A stretch of DNA of 60,770 nucleotides, taken from NCBI GenBank assembly GCA_946482635.1, contig CAMLSG010000004.1:1-60770 (forward strand). Direction: 5' to 3'. Position 1 is the stretch's first letter. Each line of letters opens with the position of its first letter. Position numbers and translations under genes: made by a program. Shown here piece by piece: positions 26,620-37,300 of the stretch. The DNA comes from an uncultured Duganella sp. (GTDB taxonomy: Bacteria; Pseudomonadota; Gammaproteobacteria; Burkholderiales; Burkholderiaceae). The notes beneath the pieces were generated by a model. It was not told the DNA's origin. It saw only the letters and a program-made list of their open reading frames with translations, and made no database searches.

Positions 26620-27486
26620 ATGGTGAATCACAAGCGCCGTAAACGTTTGCTCAAGCTGCTCGCGGAACATACGACAGCCAGCGTTCCGCAACTGGTCGAA
26701 TGGCTTTGCGCCTCGCCTGCCACGGTGCGGCGCGACATCAGCTGGCTGGCCGCCCGCAACCTCCTGACGCGTACCAGGGGCGGCGCAGCCAACCTGCCGC
26801 AGAAGAAGCGCGGCTTCCCGCTCACGAGCGAAACCTTCCAGAACAACATCCAGTGCCATGCGGAGCGCAAGCGCGCCATTGCGCGTTATGCCGCCAGCAT
26901 GTGCGGCGACGGTGAAACGATCATCATCAACGGTGGCACCACCACCTTCATGATGGCCGAATTCCTGACCGACAAGCACCTGAAGATCCTGACCAATTCC
27001 TTCCTGATGGCGGAGCGCCTGCTGGTCTCGAGCGATAACGAAATCATTCTCCCGGGCGGAAAGGTGTATCGCGAGCAGAACGTGATCCTCAGCCCCTTCG
27101 ATAACGACATCACCCAGCACCATTACGCCGCCAAGATGTTCATGAGCGTGTACGGTCTGTCCCTGCTTGGCCTGATGGAGGCCGATCCGCTCCTGATCCA
27201 GGCCGAGCAGCGCCTGATCAGCCAGGCCGAGGAGCTGATCGTGCTGGCCGACAGCTCCAAGTTCGCCAAGAAGGCGGGCCTGATCCTGTGTGGCTTGAAT
27301 CGCGTCTCGACCGTCATCACCGACACCAATGCCTCCGACTACGCCGTGCAGCTGCTGGAGCAATCCGGCGTGAACGTCGTCACGGTGGCGCCGGAGGCCC
27401 TGCCGCAAACAATCAGCCCAGCCGCATTCGCACCCAATTTCGACTTCCAGCCCGCAGCGCTTTACCACACGGAGACTTCGCATTGA
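26620..27486 (+). CDS. rhaR: DeoR-family rhamnose regulator RhaR
   Basis: A 288-residue DeoR-family transcription factor. The N-terminal winged helix is at about residues 5-60 (KRLLKLLAEH ... SPATVRRDISWLAARNLLTRTRGG). The effector-binding domain follows, with INGGTTTFMMAEFL, ILTNSFLMAERL and the C-terminal LIVLADSSKFAKKAGL typical of sugar-phosphate sensing. By position and family it corresponds to Rhizobium RhaR, described as a negative regulator. It opens the transporter operon and is divergent from rhaD. A clear AGGAG precedes the ATG. Its stop codon overlaps the TTG start of rhaS. It is the only DNA-binding regulator encoded inside the locus. Confidence 0.92.
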   Translation: MVNHKRRKRLLKLLAEHTTASVPQLVEWLCASPATVRRDISWLAARNLLTRTRGGAANLPQKKRGFPLTSETFQNNIQCHAERKRAIARYAASMCGDGETIIINGGTTTFMMAEFLTDKHLKILTNSFLMAERLLVSSDNEIILPGGKVYREQNVILSPFDNDITQHHYAAKMFMSVYGLSLLGLMEADPLLIQAEQRLISQAEELIVLADSSKFAKKAGLILCGLNRVSTVITDTNASDYAVQLLEQSGVNVVTVAPEALPQTISPAAFAPNFDFQPAALYHTETSH

Positions 27487-28490
27487 AATCCAGGAGATTA
27501 GTCATTGCGGCTCTCGCCGCGGGCATGCTGGCGGCCGCCGCCGGTTGCACTGAAAAGGCGCCCGAGAAAATCCGCATCGCGATGGTGGTCAAGAGCCTCG
27601 GCAACGGCTTTTTCGATGCCGCCCATACCGGCGCCAACGAAGCTGCAGCCCAGTTGAAGAACGTGGAGATCATCTACACCGGGCCCACCACGCCCAGCGC
27701 GGAAGGCCAGATCGAGATCATCAACTCTTTGATCAGCCAGAAGGTTAGCGCTATCGTGATCTCGGCCAACGACCCGAACGCGCTGGTCCCAATCACAAAG
27801 AAGGCCATGCAGCGCGGGATCAAGGTGATCTCCTTCGACAGCGGCCTGGCCGAAGAAGGCCGCCAGATGCACCTCAATCCCTCCAATGCGCAGCTGATCG
27901 GCCGCAAGCAGGTGCAGATGGCTTCCGACGCCATCGGCGGCGCGGGTGAAATCGCGATCCTGTCCGCATCGGCGCAGGCGACCAACCAGAACATCTGGAT
28001 CAAGGTGATGAAGGACGAACTGGCCAAGCCGGAGTTCGCCAAGCTCAAGCTCGTCGCCACCGTGTATGGCGACGACCAGTCCGACAAGAGCTACCGCGAA
28101 GCGATCGGACTGTTGCGCAGCAATCCCCAACTGAAGGCCATCATCGCCCCGACCACCGTGGGCATCAACGCGGCCAGCAAGGCTGTGGTGGACGAAAAGC
28201 TGGTCGGCAAGGTCTTCGTCACAGGGCTTGGCCTGCCATCGGAAATGGCCGGCCACGTCAAGAGCGGCGCGGTGCGCGAGTTCGCGATCTGGAATCCGAT
28301 CGACCTGGGCTACGCGGCAACCTATGCGGCCTACGGCTTCGTGACGGGCGATCCGGGCGCCAAGGCGGGCGGCAGCATCAACGCCGGCCGCATGGGCGCC
28401 ATAGCGCTCGACGCGCACGGCGAGGCCGCCATGGCGCCGCCGTTCACCTACAACAAGGAGAACGTCGACAAGTTCTCCAGCATCTTCTGA
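27483..28490 (+). CDS. rhaS: Rhamnose ABC transporter substrate-binding lipoprotein RhaS
   Basis: A 335-residue periplasmic binding protein of the RbsB-like type (PBP1 fold). It begins with a lipoprotein signal whose Cys is at about residue 22 (MLAAAAGC). Blocks typical of sugar binding are visible: VVKSLGNGFFDAAHTGANEA, ISANDPNALVPITKKA and IAPTTVGINAASKAV. The start is a TTG at 27483, because it fits the signal peptide and has GGAG eight bases upstream. It overlaps the rhaR stop by four bases. It binds L-rhamnose, or possibly a rhamnose-containing fragment, for the RhaTPQ importer. Confidence 0.92.
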   Translation: MKSRRLVIAALAAGMLAAAAGCTEKAPEKIRIAMVVKSLGNGFFDAAHTGANEAAAQLKNVEIIYTGPTTPSAEGQIEIINSLISQKVSAIVISANDPNALVPITKKAMQRGIKVISFDSGLAEEGRQMHLNPSNAQLIGRKQVQMASDAIGGAGEIAILSASAQATNQNIWIKVMKDELAKPEFAKLKLVATVYGDDQSDKSYREAIGLLRSNPQLKAIIAPTTVGINAASKAVVDEKLVGKVFVTGLGLPSEMAGHVKSGAVREFAIWNPIDLGYAATYAAYGFVTGDPGAKAGGSINAGRMGAIALDAHGEAAMAPPFTYNKENVDKFSSIF

Positions 28491-28495
28491 GCGCC

Positions 28496-30004
28496 ATGCA
28501 GGAACACCAGGCACCAGTGCTGGTACTGTCCGGCATCAGCAAGCGTTTTGCCGGCATCGTGGCGCTGAACAAGGTCAGCCTCTCTGTTCGCGCCGGCGAA
28601 GTCATGGCCCTGGTGGGCGAGAACGGCGCCGGCAAGTCCACCCTGGTCAAGACCCTGACCGGGATCTACACGCCGGACGAAGGTGTCGTTCGCCTTGCCG
28701 GCCAGGACGTGGCATTCACTTGTCCGCAGGATGCGATGCGCGCCGGCATCACTGCCGTGCACCAGGAGACCGTGATGTTCGACGAGCTGACCGTGGCCGA
28801 GAACATCTACGTCGGCCGCCACCCAAGCCGCGCAGGCCGCATCGACTGGAAACTGATCGAAGCGGAAGCGGAGCGCCTGTTCGCCCGGCTGGAGGTGTCG
28901 CTGCCAGTGCGCGCCCGCGTCAAGGACTTGAGCGTGGCGCAGCGGCACTTTGTCGAGATCGCCCGTGCCCTGTCGCAGGAGGCGCGCGTGGTCATCATGG
29001 ACGAACCGACCGCTTCCCTCTCGCAGCATGAGATCCAGGAGCTGTACCGCATCATCGGCCAATTGCGCGCGGCCGGCACGGCGGTGATTTTCATCTCACA
29101 CAAGTTCGACGAAATCTTCACCGTGGCCGACAGCTACACGGTGCTGCGCGACGGCCAGTTCATCGCTGCCGGCGCGCTGTCCGACATCGATGAAGCCGGC
29201 CTGGTTTCCCTCATGGTGGGACGGGCGGTGCACGACGCCTACCCCAAGGCCAGCGTGGAGCCAGGCGAAGTGCTGCTGGAGGTGGAAGGCTTGTGCCATC
29301 CCACCGAATTCGACCAGGTCACCTTCCAGCTGCGGCGCGGCGAGATCCTTGGTTTCTATGGCCTGGTCGGCGCCGGCCGCTCGGAAGTGATGCAGGCCCT
29401 GTTCGGCCTGACCGCCAACGTCAGCGGCAGCATCAGGCTGGAAGGCAAGGCGCTGCGCATCCGCGGCCCGCAGGATGCGATCCATCACGGCATCGCCTAC
29501 GTGCCGGAAGACCGCCAGCACCAGGGCGCCCATCTGTCGATGCCGATCCTGCAGAACATCACGCTGCCGATCCTGTCACGTGTCGGCTTCCTGCTGCGCC
29601 GGCGGCGCAAAGAAGAATGCACGATTGCGCGCCACTACAGCGAACAGCTGGAGCTCAAGGCCAGCCACCTGCTGCAGAACGTGAGCGAACTCTCCGGAGG
29701 CAACCAGCAGAAAGTTGTGCTGGGCAAATGGCTGGCAACGCAGCCAAAGGTCATCATCCTCGACGAACCGACCAAGGGCATCGACATTGGCTCCAAGGCC
29801 GCCGTGCACCGCTTCGTCAGCCAGCTGGTCGAGCAAGGCTTGTCGGTCATCCTGGTTTCTTCCGAACTGCCGGAAGTACTGGGCCTGGCGGACCGCGTGC
29901 TGGTCATGCATAAGGGTCATGTACGACAAGTATTTAAGCGCGGCGAAGCCACACCGGAAAACGTAGTGGCCGCCGCGTCAGGACTGGAGATGGAGGCGGC
30001 ATGA
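28496..30004 (+). CDS. rhaT: Rhamnose ABC transporter ATP-binding protein RhaT
   Basis: A 502-residue protein with two fused nucleotide-binding domains, as usual for ribose/rhamnose-type CUT2 importers. The first domain has Walker A GENGAGKST near residue 40, a signature region LSVAQRHFVEIARAL and Walker B VVIMDEPT. The second has GLVGAGRSE in place of a strict Walker A, then LSGGNQQKVVLGKW and VIILDEPTKGIDIG. The degenerate second Walker A is normal for the family. The gene overlaps rhaP by four bases. Confidence 0.95.
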   Translation: MQEHQAPVLVLSGISKRFAGIVALNKVSLSVRAGEVMALVGENGAGKSTLVKTLTGIYTPDEGVVRLAGQDVAFTCPQDAMRAGITAVHQETVMFDELTVAENIYVGRHPSRAGRIDWKLIEAEAERLFARLEVSLPVRARVKDLSVAQRHFVEIARALSQEARVVIMDEPTASLSQHEIQELYRIIGQLRAAGTAVIFISHKFDEIFTVADSYTVLRDGQFIAAGALSDIDEAGLVSLMVGRAVHDAYPKASVEPGEVLLEVEGLCHPTEFDQVTFQLRRGEILGFYGLVGAGRSEVMQALFGLTANVSGSIRLEGKALRIRGPQDAIHHGIAYVPEDRQHQGAHLSMPILQNITLPILSRVGFLLRRRRKEECTIARHYSEQLELKASHLLQNVSELSGGNQQKVVLGKWLATQPKVIILDEPTKGIDIGSKAAVHRFVSQLVEQGLSVILVSSELPEVLGLADRVLVMHKGHVRQVFKRGEATPENVVAAASGLEMEAA

Positions 30005-30993
30005 AAGTATTGAAGCAGCGCGAAGCCCAGCTTGCGCTATCGATTGCCGCCCTGGCCTTGCTGGTCGGCTGGCGTGCACCCGTGTTCCTGAGCGCGCCCA
30101 GCCTTGCCAACCTGCTGACCGACAGTACCTTGCTGGTCATGCTGGCACTGGCGCAGATGCTTGTAATCGTGACGCGCGGCGTCGACCTGTCGGTGGCGTC
30201 CACCCTTGCCCTGTGCGGCATGGCAGCTGCCCTGCTGGCCTCGCGCTATCCAGGCTTGCCGCTTGCCTTCGTGATGCTGGCGGCAACCGCCCTGGGCCTC
30301 TTGCTTGGCCTGCTCAATGGCTGGCTGGTCGGCTACCTTGAACTGCCGCCCATCGTCGTTACGCTCGGCACCATGAGCGTCTATCGCGGCCTGGTCTTCG
30401 TGCTGTCCGGCGGCGCCTGGGTCAACTCGCACCAGATGCCGGCGCAGTTCATCGCTTTTCCCCTAGAACGCCTGCTCGGCCTGACCCACCTGGTCTGGAT
30501 CGCTGCAGCCACCGCCCTCGCCGCATGGTACGTAGCGCGCCACAGCCGCTTTGGCCGCGACCTGTACGCCATCGGCAACGAGCCGTCGTCGGCACGCTAC
30601 GTCGGGATTCCGATCGCACGCCGGCTGCTGTGGACTTACGGCCTGTCCGGCGCCGTGGCCGGCCTGTGCGGCTACCTGTGGGTGGCGCGCTACGCCGTGG
30701 CCTATACCGAAATCGCCTATGGCTTCGAATTCACCGTGATTGCAGCCTGCGTCATCGGCGGCATCAGCATTGCCGGCGGCTGCGGTTCCGTGACGGGCGC
30801 GGTCCTCGGCGCGCTGTTCCTCGCCGTGATCGGCAACGCCCTACCGGTGGTCAAGGTATCGCCATTCTGGCAAAGCGCGCTGACCGGCATCGTCATCCTG
30901 GTCGCTGTGCTGATCAATGCACGCGGCGGCCGCAGCAAAGGGCGCCAGATCCTGCAACTGCACCTGAAAAATTCCGCCAGGAGTGCCGCATGA
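30001..30993 (+). CDS. rhaP: Rhamnose ABC transporter permease RhaP
   Basis: A 330-residue inner-membrane protein of the BPD_transp_2 (RbsC-like) family with about 8-10 hydrophobic segments. Typical segments are LVIVTRGVDLSVASTLALCG, LPPIVVTLGTMSVYRG and YAIGNEPSSARYVGIPIARR. It pairs with RhaQ in the importer. The start overlaps the rhaT stop by four bases, and the stop overlaps the rhaQ start by four bases. Confidence 0.93.
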   Translation: MKVLKQREAQLALSIAALALLVGWRAPVFLSAPSLANLLTDSTLLVMLALAQMLVIVTRGVDLSVASTLALCGMAAALLASRYPGLPLAFVMLAATALGLLLGLLNGWLVGYLELPPIVVTLGTMSVYRGLVFVLSGGAWVNSHQMPAQFIAFPLERLLGLTHLVWIAAATALAAWYVARHSRFGRDLYAIGNEPSSARYVGIPIARRLLWTYGLSGAVAGLCGYLWVARYAVAYTEIAYGFEFTVIAACVIGGISIAGGCGSVTGAVLGALFLAVIGNALPVVKVSPFWQSALTGIVILVAVLINARGGRSKGRQILQLHLKNSARSAA

Positions 30994-32006
30994 ACTCCGC
31001 CCAGACCATGACCGCTCCAAGCACCTCTCGCTACACCATCCTCGATCGTCCCGGCTTCCGGCTTGGCGCCCTGCTCGGGCGCTGGGAATCCATGCTCGCC
31101 CTGCTGCTCGTCGCGGTGTTCGCCGTCAACGGCACACTGCTGCCGCATTTCCTCGACCTGGACAACCTGGCCGACGGCACCTTCAACTTCAGCGAGAAGG
31201 CCCTGCTTGCACTGCCAATGGCCCTGTTGATCATCTGCCGCGAAATCGATATTTCCGTGGCCGGCATCCTCGCACTCAGCTCGGTTGCGATGGGCCTGGC
31301 CAACGGCGCCGGCTGGCCGCCCGAGTCCCTGTTCCTGGTGGCCCTGCTGACCGGCATGGCATGCGGCGCCCTGAATGGCGTACTGGTAACGCATTTCGCC
31401 CTGCCCTCCATCGTCGTCACGATCGGCACGGTGTCGGTGTTCCGCGGCTTGGCGAGCGTGGTGCTGGGCGACCAGGCATTCACCGGCTACCCGCAACTGA
31501 TGGCCGACTGGGGCCAGGGCTATTTCTTCGGCGTCCTGCCGCGTGAATTCACCGTATTGCTGCTGTGTGCCGCCATGTTCGCCTTCGTGCTGCACGCCAC
31601 CAGTTGGGGGCGGCGCATCTACGCTATCGGCAACAACCCGGTGGCGGCGCGCTTTTCCGGCATCGCCGTGGAACGCTACCGCTTCATGCTGTTCGTCCTG
31701 GCGGGCGCCATGGCCGGCCTGGCGGCCTTCCTCCTGACCGGCCGCATAGGCAGCACGCGCCCCAACATTGCCATGGGCTGGGAGCTCGAAGCGATCACGA
31801 TGGTGATCCTCGGCGGCGTCAGTATCTCGGGTGGCATCGGCACCATCGGCGGCGTGATGCTTGCCGTGTTGACGCTGGGCGCCGTCACCTTCGGCCTGTC
31901 GCTGGCTAACGTGCCTGGCATATACATGACGATTGCCGTTGGCGTATTGCTGCTGGTCGCGATTGCCTTGCCGCGCCTGCTGCGCGGTCGCAAGGTGGCG
32001 AAATGA
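30990..32006 (+). CDS. rhaQ: Rhamnose ABC transporter permease RhaQ
   Basis: A 338-residue permease homologous to RhaP. Family blocks are LLIICREIDISVAGILALSS, LPSIVVTIGTVSVFRGLASV and IYAIGNNPVAARFSGIAVER. The ATG at 30990 has AGGAG seven bases upstream and overlaps the rhaP stop. Two different permeases make the heterodimeric channel described for the Rhizobium rhamnose transporter. The stop overlaps the rhaK start. Confidence 0.93.
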   Translation: MNSAQTMTAPSTSRYTILDRPGFRLGALLGRWESMLALLLVAVFAVNGTLLPHFLDLDNLADGTFNFSEKALLALPMALLIICREIDISVAGILALSSVAMGLANGAGWPPESLFLVALLTGMACGALNGVLVTHFALPSIVVTIGTVSVFRGLASVVLGDQAFTGYPQLMADWGQGYFFGVLPREFTVLLLCAAMFAFVLHATSWGRRIYAIGNNPVAARFSGIAVERYRFMLFVLAGAMAGLAAFLLTGRIGSTRPNIAMGWELEAITMVILGGVSISGGIGTIGGVMLAVLTLGAVTFGLSLANVPGIYMTIAVGVLLLVAIALPRLLRGRKVAK

Positions 32007-33373
32007 GCGACCAGCGCGCCACCGTCGTCCTCGACATCGGCAAGACCAACGCCAAGCTGACCCTGATCGCCGCTGACGGCAGCCAGCTTGCCGAGCAACG
32101 CCGGTCCAATACCATCCTACAGGATGGCCCCTATCCGCATCACGACACGGAAGGCATCTGGCACTGGATGCTGGGCGTGCTGCGCCAATTTGGCGGCCAG
32201 GCCAGCATCGGCGCCATCGTGCCTGTTACCCACGGCGCCACGGCTGCCCTGGTCAACCGCGATGGCCTGGTGCTGCCGGTACTGGATTATGAATATGTGC
32301 TGCCATCCGCACACGCGCAACGCTACGATGCGCTGCGGCCTGCCTATACAAGCAGCTACTCGCCGCGCCTGCCCGCCGGCTTGAACCTGGGCAGCCAGTT
32401 GGCATGGCTGGCGCAAGCCTTCCCAGACGAATTTGCGCAAACACAGCACATCCTGATGTACCCGCAGTATTGGGCCTGGCGCCTGTGCGGCGCGGCCGCG
32501 GGCGAAGTGACGTCGCTGGGCTGCCATACCGACTTGTGGCAGCCCGCAAGGCAGGCTTACACCGCCCTGGTGGAACGCATGGGCTGGCATGCCCTGCTGC
32601 CGCCCTTGCAGCCCGCCTGGCAGGCGCTCGGCGCGCTCAAGCCCGAATTGGCGGCGCAATCCGGATTGCCGGTGGACTGCCAGGTACTGTGCGGTATCCA
32701 CGACAGCAATGCGTCCCTGCTGCGCCACCTTGGCGCTCCTGCCGCCCCTGCCGTGCTGTCCACCGGCACCTGGGTCATCGCCGCCGCCCCCGGCATGGCG
32801 CTCGACGGCTTGCGTGAGGAGGCGGACATGCTGGCCAACAGCAGCGCCTACGCGCAGCCGGTACCGTGCATGCGTTTCATGGGCGGCCGGGAATTCGGTG
32901 CGATCGCCGGCGGCACGGACGGAACGCCACCGGCGGACTTCCTGGCCAGCGACCTGTCGGCCATGGTGCACCAGGCCACGTTCGCGCTGCCGGCCTTCGC
33001 CCAGGCAGGGCCCTTCGCACAGCGCAATGGCGGCATTGCCGGACCGGCGCCGGAGAGCGCCGCGCAACGTTCAGCCCTGGCGACGCTGTACCTCGTCCTG
33101 ATGTGCGATTACTGCCTGGATGCCCTGGGCGTGCGCGGCGATGTCGTGGTCGAGGGAGCGTTCACCGGCAACGCGTATTTCGCACCGTTGCTGGCTGCGC
33201 TGCGCACGGGCCGCGTGCTGGCGACAGACGATACCAGTGGCACGACCTGCGGGGGCTGGCTGCTGCATCGCCGCGAGGGCACGCCCCGGCTGCAAGGCCA
33301 TGCCGCCGAAGCGCTTGCGCTGGACGGCCTGCAAGCCTACCGCCAGCGCTGGCGCGAACTTATTGAGGGATGA
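32003..33373 (+). CDS. rhaK: FGGY-family sugar kinase RhaK (rhamnulokinase)
   Basis: A 456-residue FGGY kinase expected to phosphorylate L-rhamnulose at O1. The N-terminal phosphate-binding motif is VVLDIGKTNAKLTL, and the second ATPase-core block is LCGIHDSNASLL ... LSTGTWVIA. The C-terminal part has VVEGAFTGNAYFAPLLAAL and GTTCGGWLL. It ends the rhaRSTPQK operon, with a four-base overlap to rhaQ. In R. leguminosarum the homologous kinase is also needed for transport activity. The 3' end overlaps the convergent GH43-like gene by 14 bases. Confidence 0.92.
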   Translation: MSDQRATVVLDIGKTNAKLTLIAADGSQLAEQRRSNTILQDGPYPHHDTEGIWHWMLGVLRQFGGQASIGAIVPVTHGATAALVNRDGLVLPVLDYEYVLPSAHAQRYDALRPAYTSSYSPRLPAGLNLGSQLAWLAQAFPDEFAQTQHILMYPQYWAWRLCGAAAGEVTSLGCHTDLWQPARQAYTALVERMGWHALLPPLQPAWQALGALKPELAAQSGLPVDCQVLCGIHDSNASLLRHLGAPAAPAVLSTGTWVIAAAPGMALDGLREEADMLANSSAYAQPVPCMRFMGGREFGAIAGGTDGTPPADFLASDLSAMVHQATFALPAFAQAGPFAQRNGGIAGPAPESAAQRSALATLYLVLMCDYCLDALGVRGDVVVEGAFTGNAYFAPLLAALRTGRVLATDDTSGTTCGGWLLHRREGTPRLQGHAAEALALDGLQAYRQRWRELIEG

Positions 33374-34364
33374 GCATGACGCGCGCCGCAGCATCGCGCT
33401 CGGCACGCAGTACCTGGCCGTCGCTGGCCAGTTCCACCACCTGGATGCTGGAGCGGCGCGTGCCCTTCCCGTCCGGATGCGTGAAATAAAACAGGAATGC
33501 GCGCTCGCCGCTGACCACCACATCGGGATGCCCGCCGATCGCGCGGTCGTCTTCGCCCTTGCCGGGTTCCTGCAGCAGGTTGCCCGGCTGGCGCGTCCAG
33601 CTCAAGGCGTCGGCGGAACGGTACACGCCCAGGCCTTGCCACACATCGGTCACCATCCACCAGCTGCCCTTCCAGCGGAACACCTTCGGCCCTTCACCAG
33701 CCTGGTCGCCAATGGCGCGGCCGCGGTCAGTCCATTTCATCAGGTCCTCGCTGTCGGCAAAATAGATCGACTTCTTGTCCGCCTCGTTGTTGTACCACAT
33801 GCGCCATCCACCTCCGGGCAGCGCCACGACGCTGGCGTCGATTACCTTCGGCACAGCCAACGGCACTTCGCGCGCGTCATCCCAATTGCGCAGGTCACTG
33901 CTGGACAGGTGAACGATATGGCGCGGATGCTTCCAGTCGTTGAAGACGCCCGGCACCACCGTCAGGAACATGTGATAACTGCCATCGGGCGCACGCACTA
34001 CGTCCGGGGCCCATTGCGTGGCATCCGCCCCGCCCAGGTTTTCCGGCAGCTTGATGTTGGCCGTACCCACGTAGCGCCAGTGCGCTCCCATGTCGTCCGA
34101 TTCGGCAATGCCGATGCGCGTACCGTGCACCCAGGCGATATCGGCCAGGCCGGGGACGTTGGCACGGCGGTTGGTATAGAACATCCACCAGCGCCCCACC
34201 AACGGATTCCAGACCACGACCGGATCGGCCGCGCCATCATGCACCGGGTCGCGGAAAAGCGGCTTGGGCGCCACAGCTCCGGCAACGTGCGGCGCTTGTT
34301 CGCCGGAGCACGCCTCCCCCGTTGCCAACAATGCCAGCAAAACAACAAGGAAGCGTGCAACCAT
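33360..34364 (-). CDS. GH43-like five-bladed propeller glycosidase
   Basis: A 334-residue exported protein. The N-terminus is hydrophobic (MVARFLVVLLALLATGEA) and acts as a signal peptide; no good lipobox is present although a Cys follows. The body has GH43/GH117-like blades: DPVHDGAADPVVVWNP (candidate base Asp), WAPDVVRAPDGSYHMF, KVIDASVVALPGG (second Asp) and GEGPKVFRWKGSWWMV (candidate acid Glu). It may release arabinose, galactose or another terminal sugar from RG-I side chains. It follows the TonB receptor gene by eight bases and has AGGAG before the ATG. Family is likely, substrate unknown. Confidence 0.75.
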   Translation of the reverse strand: MVARFLVVLLALLATGEACSGEQAPHVAGAVAPKPLFRDPVHDGAADPVVVWNPLVGRWWMFYTNRRANVPGLADIAWVHGTRIGIAESDDMGAHWRYVGTANIKLPENLGGADATQWAPDVVRAPDGSYHMFLTVVPGVFNDWKHPRHIVHLSSSDLRNWDDAREVPLAVPKVIDASVVALPGGGWRMWYNNEADKKSIYFADSEDLMKWTDRGRAIGDQAGEGPKVFRWKGSWWMVTDVWQGLGVYRSADALSWTRQPGNLLQEPGKGEDDRAIGGHPDVVVSGERAFLFYFTHPDGKGTRRSSIQVVELASDGQVLRAERDAAARVMLIPQ

Positions 34365-34372
34365 GGTACTCC

Positions 34373-37300
34373 TTAGTGCGTATAAGTCAGGCTCACAAAA
34401 TATCGACGTCCGGAGAAAGCCAGCTCGTTCACGCGGAACAGGTCGCCGGCGTCGGTGATCTGTTCCTGGTCGGTCAAGTTCTTGCCTTCGATGGAGAAGG
34501 TCAGGTTCTTGTTGAAGCGGTACTGGAACTTCGCATCCAGGAAGCCCGTCTTCTCCTGGAAGTTGGGATTGCCCGAAACGTCGTTGCCGCCAGTGAAGAA
34601 GCGGTCGCGATAAGTATAGGCGATGCGCGCGTTGTACTCATTGCGGTCGTACCAGAAGGCGACGTTGTAGCTGTTCTTCGACAGGCCAGGATACGGCAGC
34701 TCGGTCCCATCCAGCGCATTGACCAGCGCCGTGCCTGCAGCGTACTTGTACTTCATGCGCGTGTAGTTGGTATCGATGCCGAAACCACCGAGCCAGCCGG
34801 GCAGCATGGTGAATGCAGTCCGGGCCGTCAACTCGACACCCCTGGTTGTCGCGCCCTTGCCGTTGATCGGCTGCGTCACGTCAAACAGGACCCCGTTATT
34901 GAACAGGTCGACATTGCGCACGAACGCCTTGTTCACGATATAGCTGGTGATCTTCTTGTTGAACAGGCCCATGCTCAACTGCGTGTCCTTGTTCGGATAG
35001 TATTCAAGGCTGAGGTCCGTGTTGGTGGCGCGGTACGGCTTCAGGTCCGGATTGCCGGCGGTGCAATCGTCCACGCCATCGCCGCCAAATTGCGCCAGGC
35101 CGCTGCCCTGCGTGCAGGTGGCATTCGGCACCAGGAAGTCGATCCGCGGACGGGCCAGCACTTTGCCCCAGGCAGCGCGCAGCAGGAAGTTGTCCGGTAC
35201 CAGCCACCAGCCCGCATTCACGCTTGGCATCCAGTCGTGATAAGTGTGCTCCACGGTGGCGATGCTGTTGGCGACCACGCGGTCCGTAAAGGCCGTGCTG
35301 CCTGGCGCATTGGCCATGCGGACCTGGTATTTCGCCAGGCCGGTCGCCGACTCCTCGGTGCGCGTGTAGCGCACGCCGAAGTTGCCGAACAGGTTGCGCT
35401 CCCACAGGTCGGTGCTGAAGTCCACGCGACCGTAGCCGGCCAGCACGCGCTCTTCCGCCTTGTAGGCCGGGATCTGCGGGTACATCTTGCCGTCGCTGCC
35501 CGGCGCGTTGTACAGGTTCTCGTAAGTGAATTTCGAGGTATCGAAGTAAGGCGTTGCCGCCGCATAGACAGGACTCATCCAGCCGGCGGGCATGCCGCTG
35601 ACGCCGTCGAAGCCCTTGAAGAAGGTGCCCGGAGAAGTACCGCGTACGGCGGCGATCAACTGCTCCATCTGGCTGGCGTTGATGTACTTGGTCGAATAAT
35701 TGGAGGTGAGCCAAGGCTGCACTTCCGGCGCGCGCACCACGCCGGTCTTGTTGAGGGGATCGTAGATCAGCGTCTGGTTGACGTTGGCCGTGACAACGTT
35801 GATGTCGTCTGCCGTCGACGTCAGGTTGCTGCCGTTGCTGGCCAGGTAGCCTCCCGCGCCATATTGCTGCGCCGTCGCACGGCGCCCCTGCACCCCGAAC
35901 CACAGCTTGCGGAAGAACGGGTTATCCAGCTTGTACTTGAAGTCCAGCTTGCCCTGGTCCTCGGTGTTCTTGGTTTCGGAGGGGCGGTATTGCAACTGCA
36001 CCTGGACGTAGGACGTATTGGCATCGGGCGAATAAGCCGACGGGAACTCGAAGTGAGGCAAGCCTTGCGCATCGAGCGACACCTTCAGGCCTGGCGCATT
36101 TTGCGTCAGCGAGATGTTGTTGCTCTGCGAGCTATAGCGCGACTTCGAAGTGTTGAACAATCCATCCACCTCCCAGGCGTTGCGCTTCCAGTTGAAGCCC
36201 GTGGACAGGTAATCCGATCGGATCTTCAATTGGAAATCACGCGCCGAAGTACCGAATGCGCCCTGGCCGCCGATACCGCCCGAATACAGGCAGTTGCCGA
36301 CGGTGTACTGCGTCAGGTAATGATTGGTGACGGTGACGCCGGCAGGAGTGCTGGTGGTAGGCACGGCCACGCACGTTCCCGGCGTGGTCTGTACGCCGGT
36401 GGCCGGGTTGTAGACTGGCGCGGTGCCTGCGTTGAACAGCCGGCCGGAAGAACCCAGGTCGGTGCCGAAGTTGCGGTCGTTCAGGCGCTGGTCCTGGTGG
36501 TTGCCCTCGTAGCTGACGAAGGCGCGCAGGCCGGGCGTGAACTGGTACTGCGCCGTCAGTTCGGCCGAAGTGCGCTGATGGTCGCGGGTCCAGATGCCGT
36601 AGCGCGAAATGCCCGGCGAATAGTCGTACCACTGCGCATTGCAGGCGGTGCGCTGGGCGGCCGTCAGCGAAGTCGAGGCGCAGCCTGCCGGCGAGCCAAC
36701 CGCAGCCACCGCCGGATCGAGGCTGGTCACCGTTTTCTCAGGCGAAAAGTCCCAGTCGCGCAGGAAGCGCCACGAGGTATTGCGCGCATAGTCGTTGCGG
36801 GTGAAGACCTTGTCGTAGACGATATTGGCCATCAGGCCCAGTTTGCCGTCCAGGTATTTATCGGCCAGCAGCAGGCTGGCGCGCGGCTGCACGCCGCCGC
36901 GGCTGGTGGAACGCTCAGCGGACACCGTGGTGCTCAGCGTCGGCTTGGTAAAGTCCAGCGGCTTGCGCGTAATGATGCTGACCGTGCCGCCCACGCCGCC
37001 TTCTGTCAGGTCGGCAGTGGTGCCCTTGTACACGTCGATCGACTGGATCAATTCGGAAGCCAGCTCGCGCAGTTCCGCGCCGCGGCCGGCATTGCCGCCG
37101 GTAGAGAGCACCGACATGCCGTTGATCTCCACCCGGTTCAGGTCCGGCTCCACGCCGCGAATGGCAATCTGCGAACCTTCGCCGAAATCGCGGGTCAGCT
37201 GCACGCCGGTGATGCGCGACAGCGCCTCGCCCACGTTCTTGTCCGGGAACTGGTTCACGTCTTCCGCCACCAGCGAATCGGAGACGGTGCTGCTGCGGAT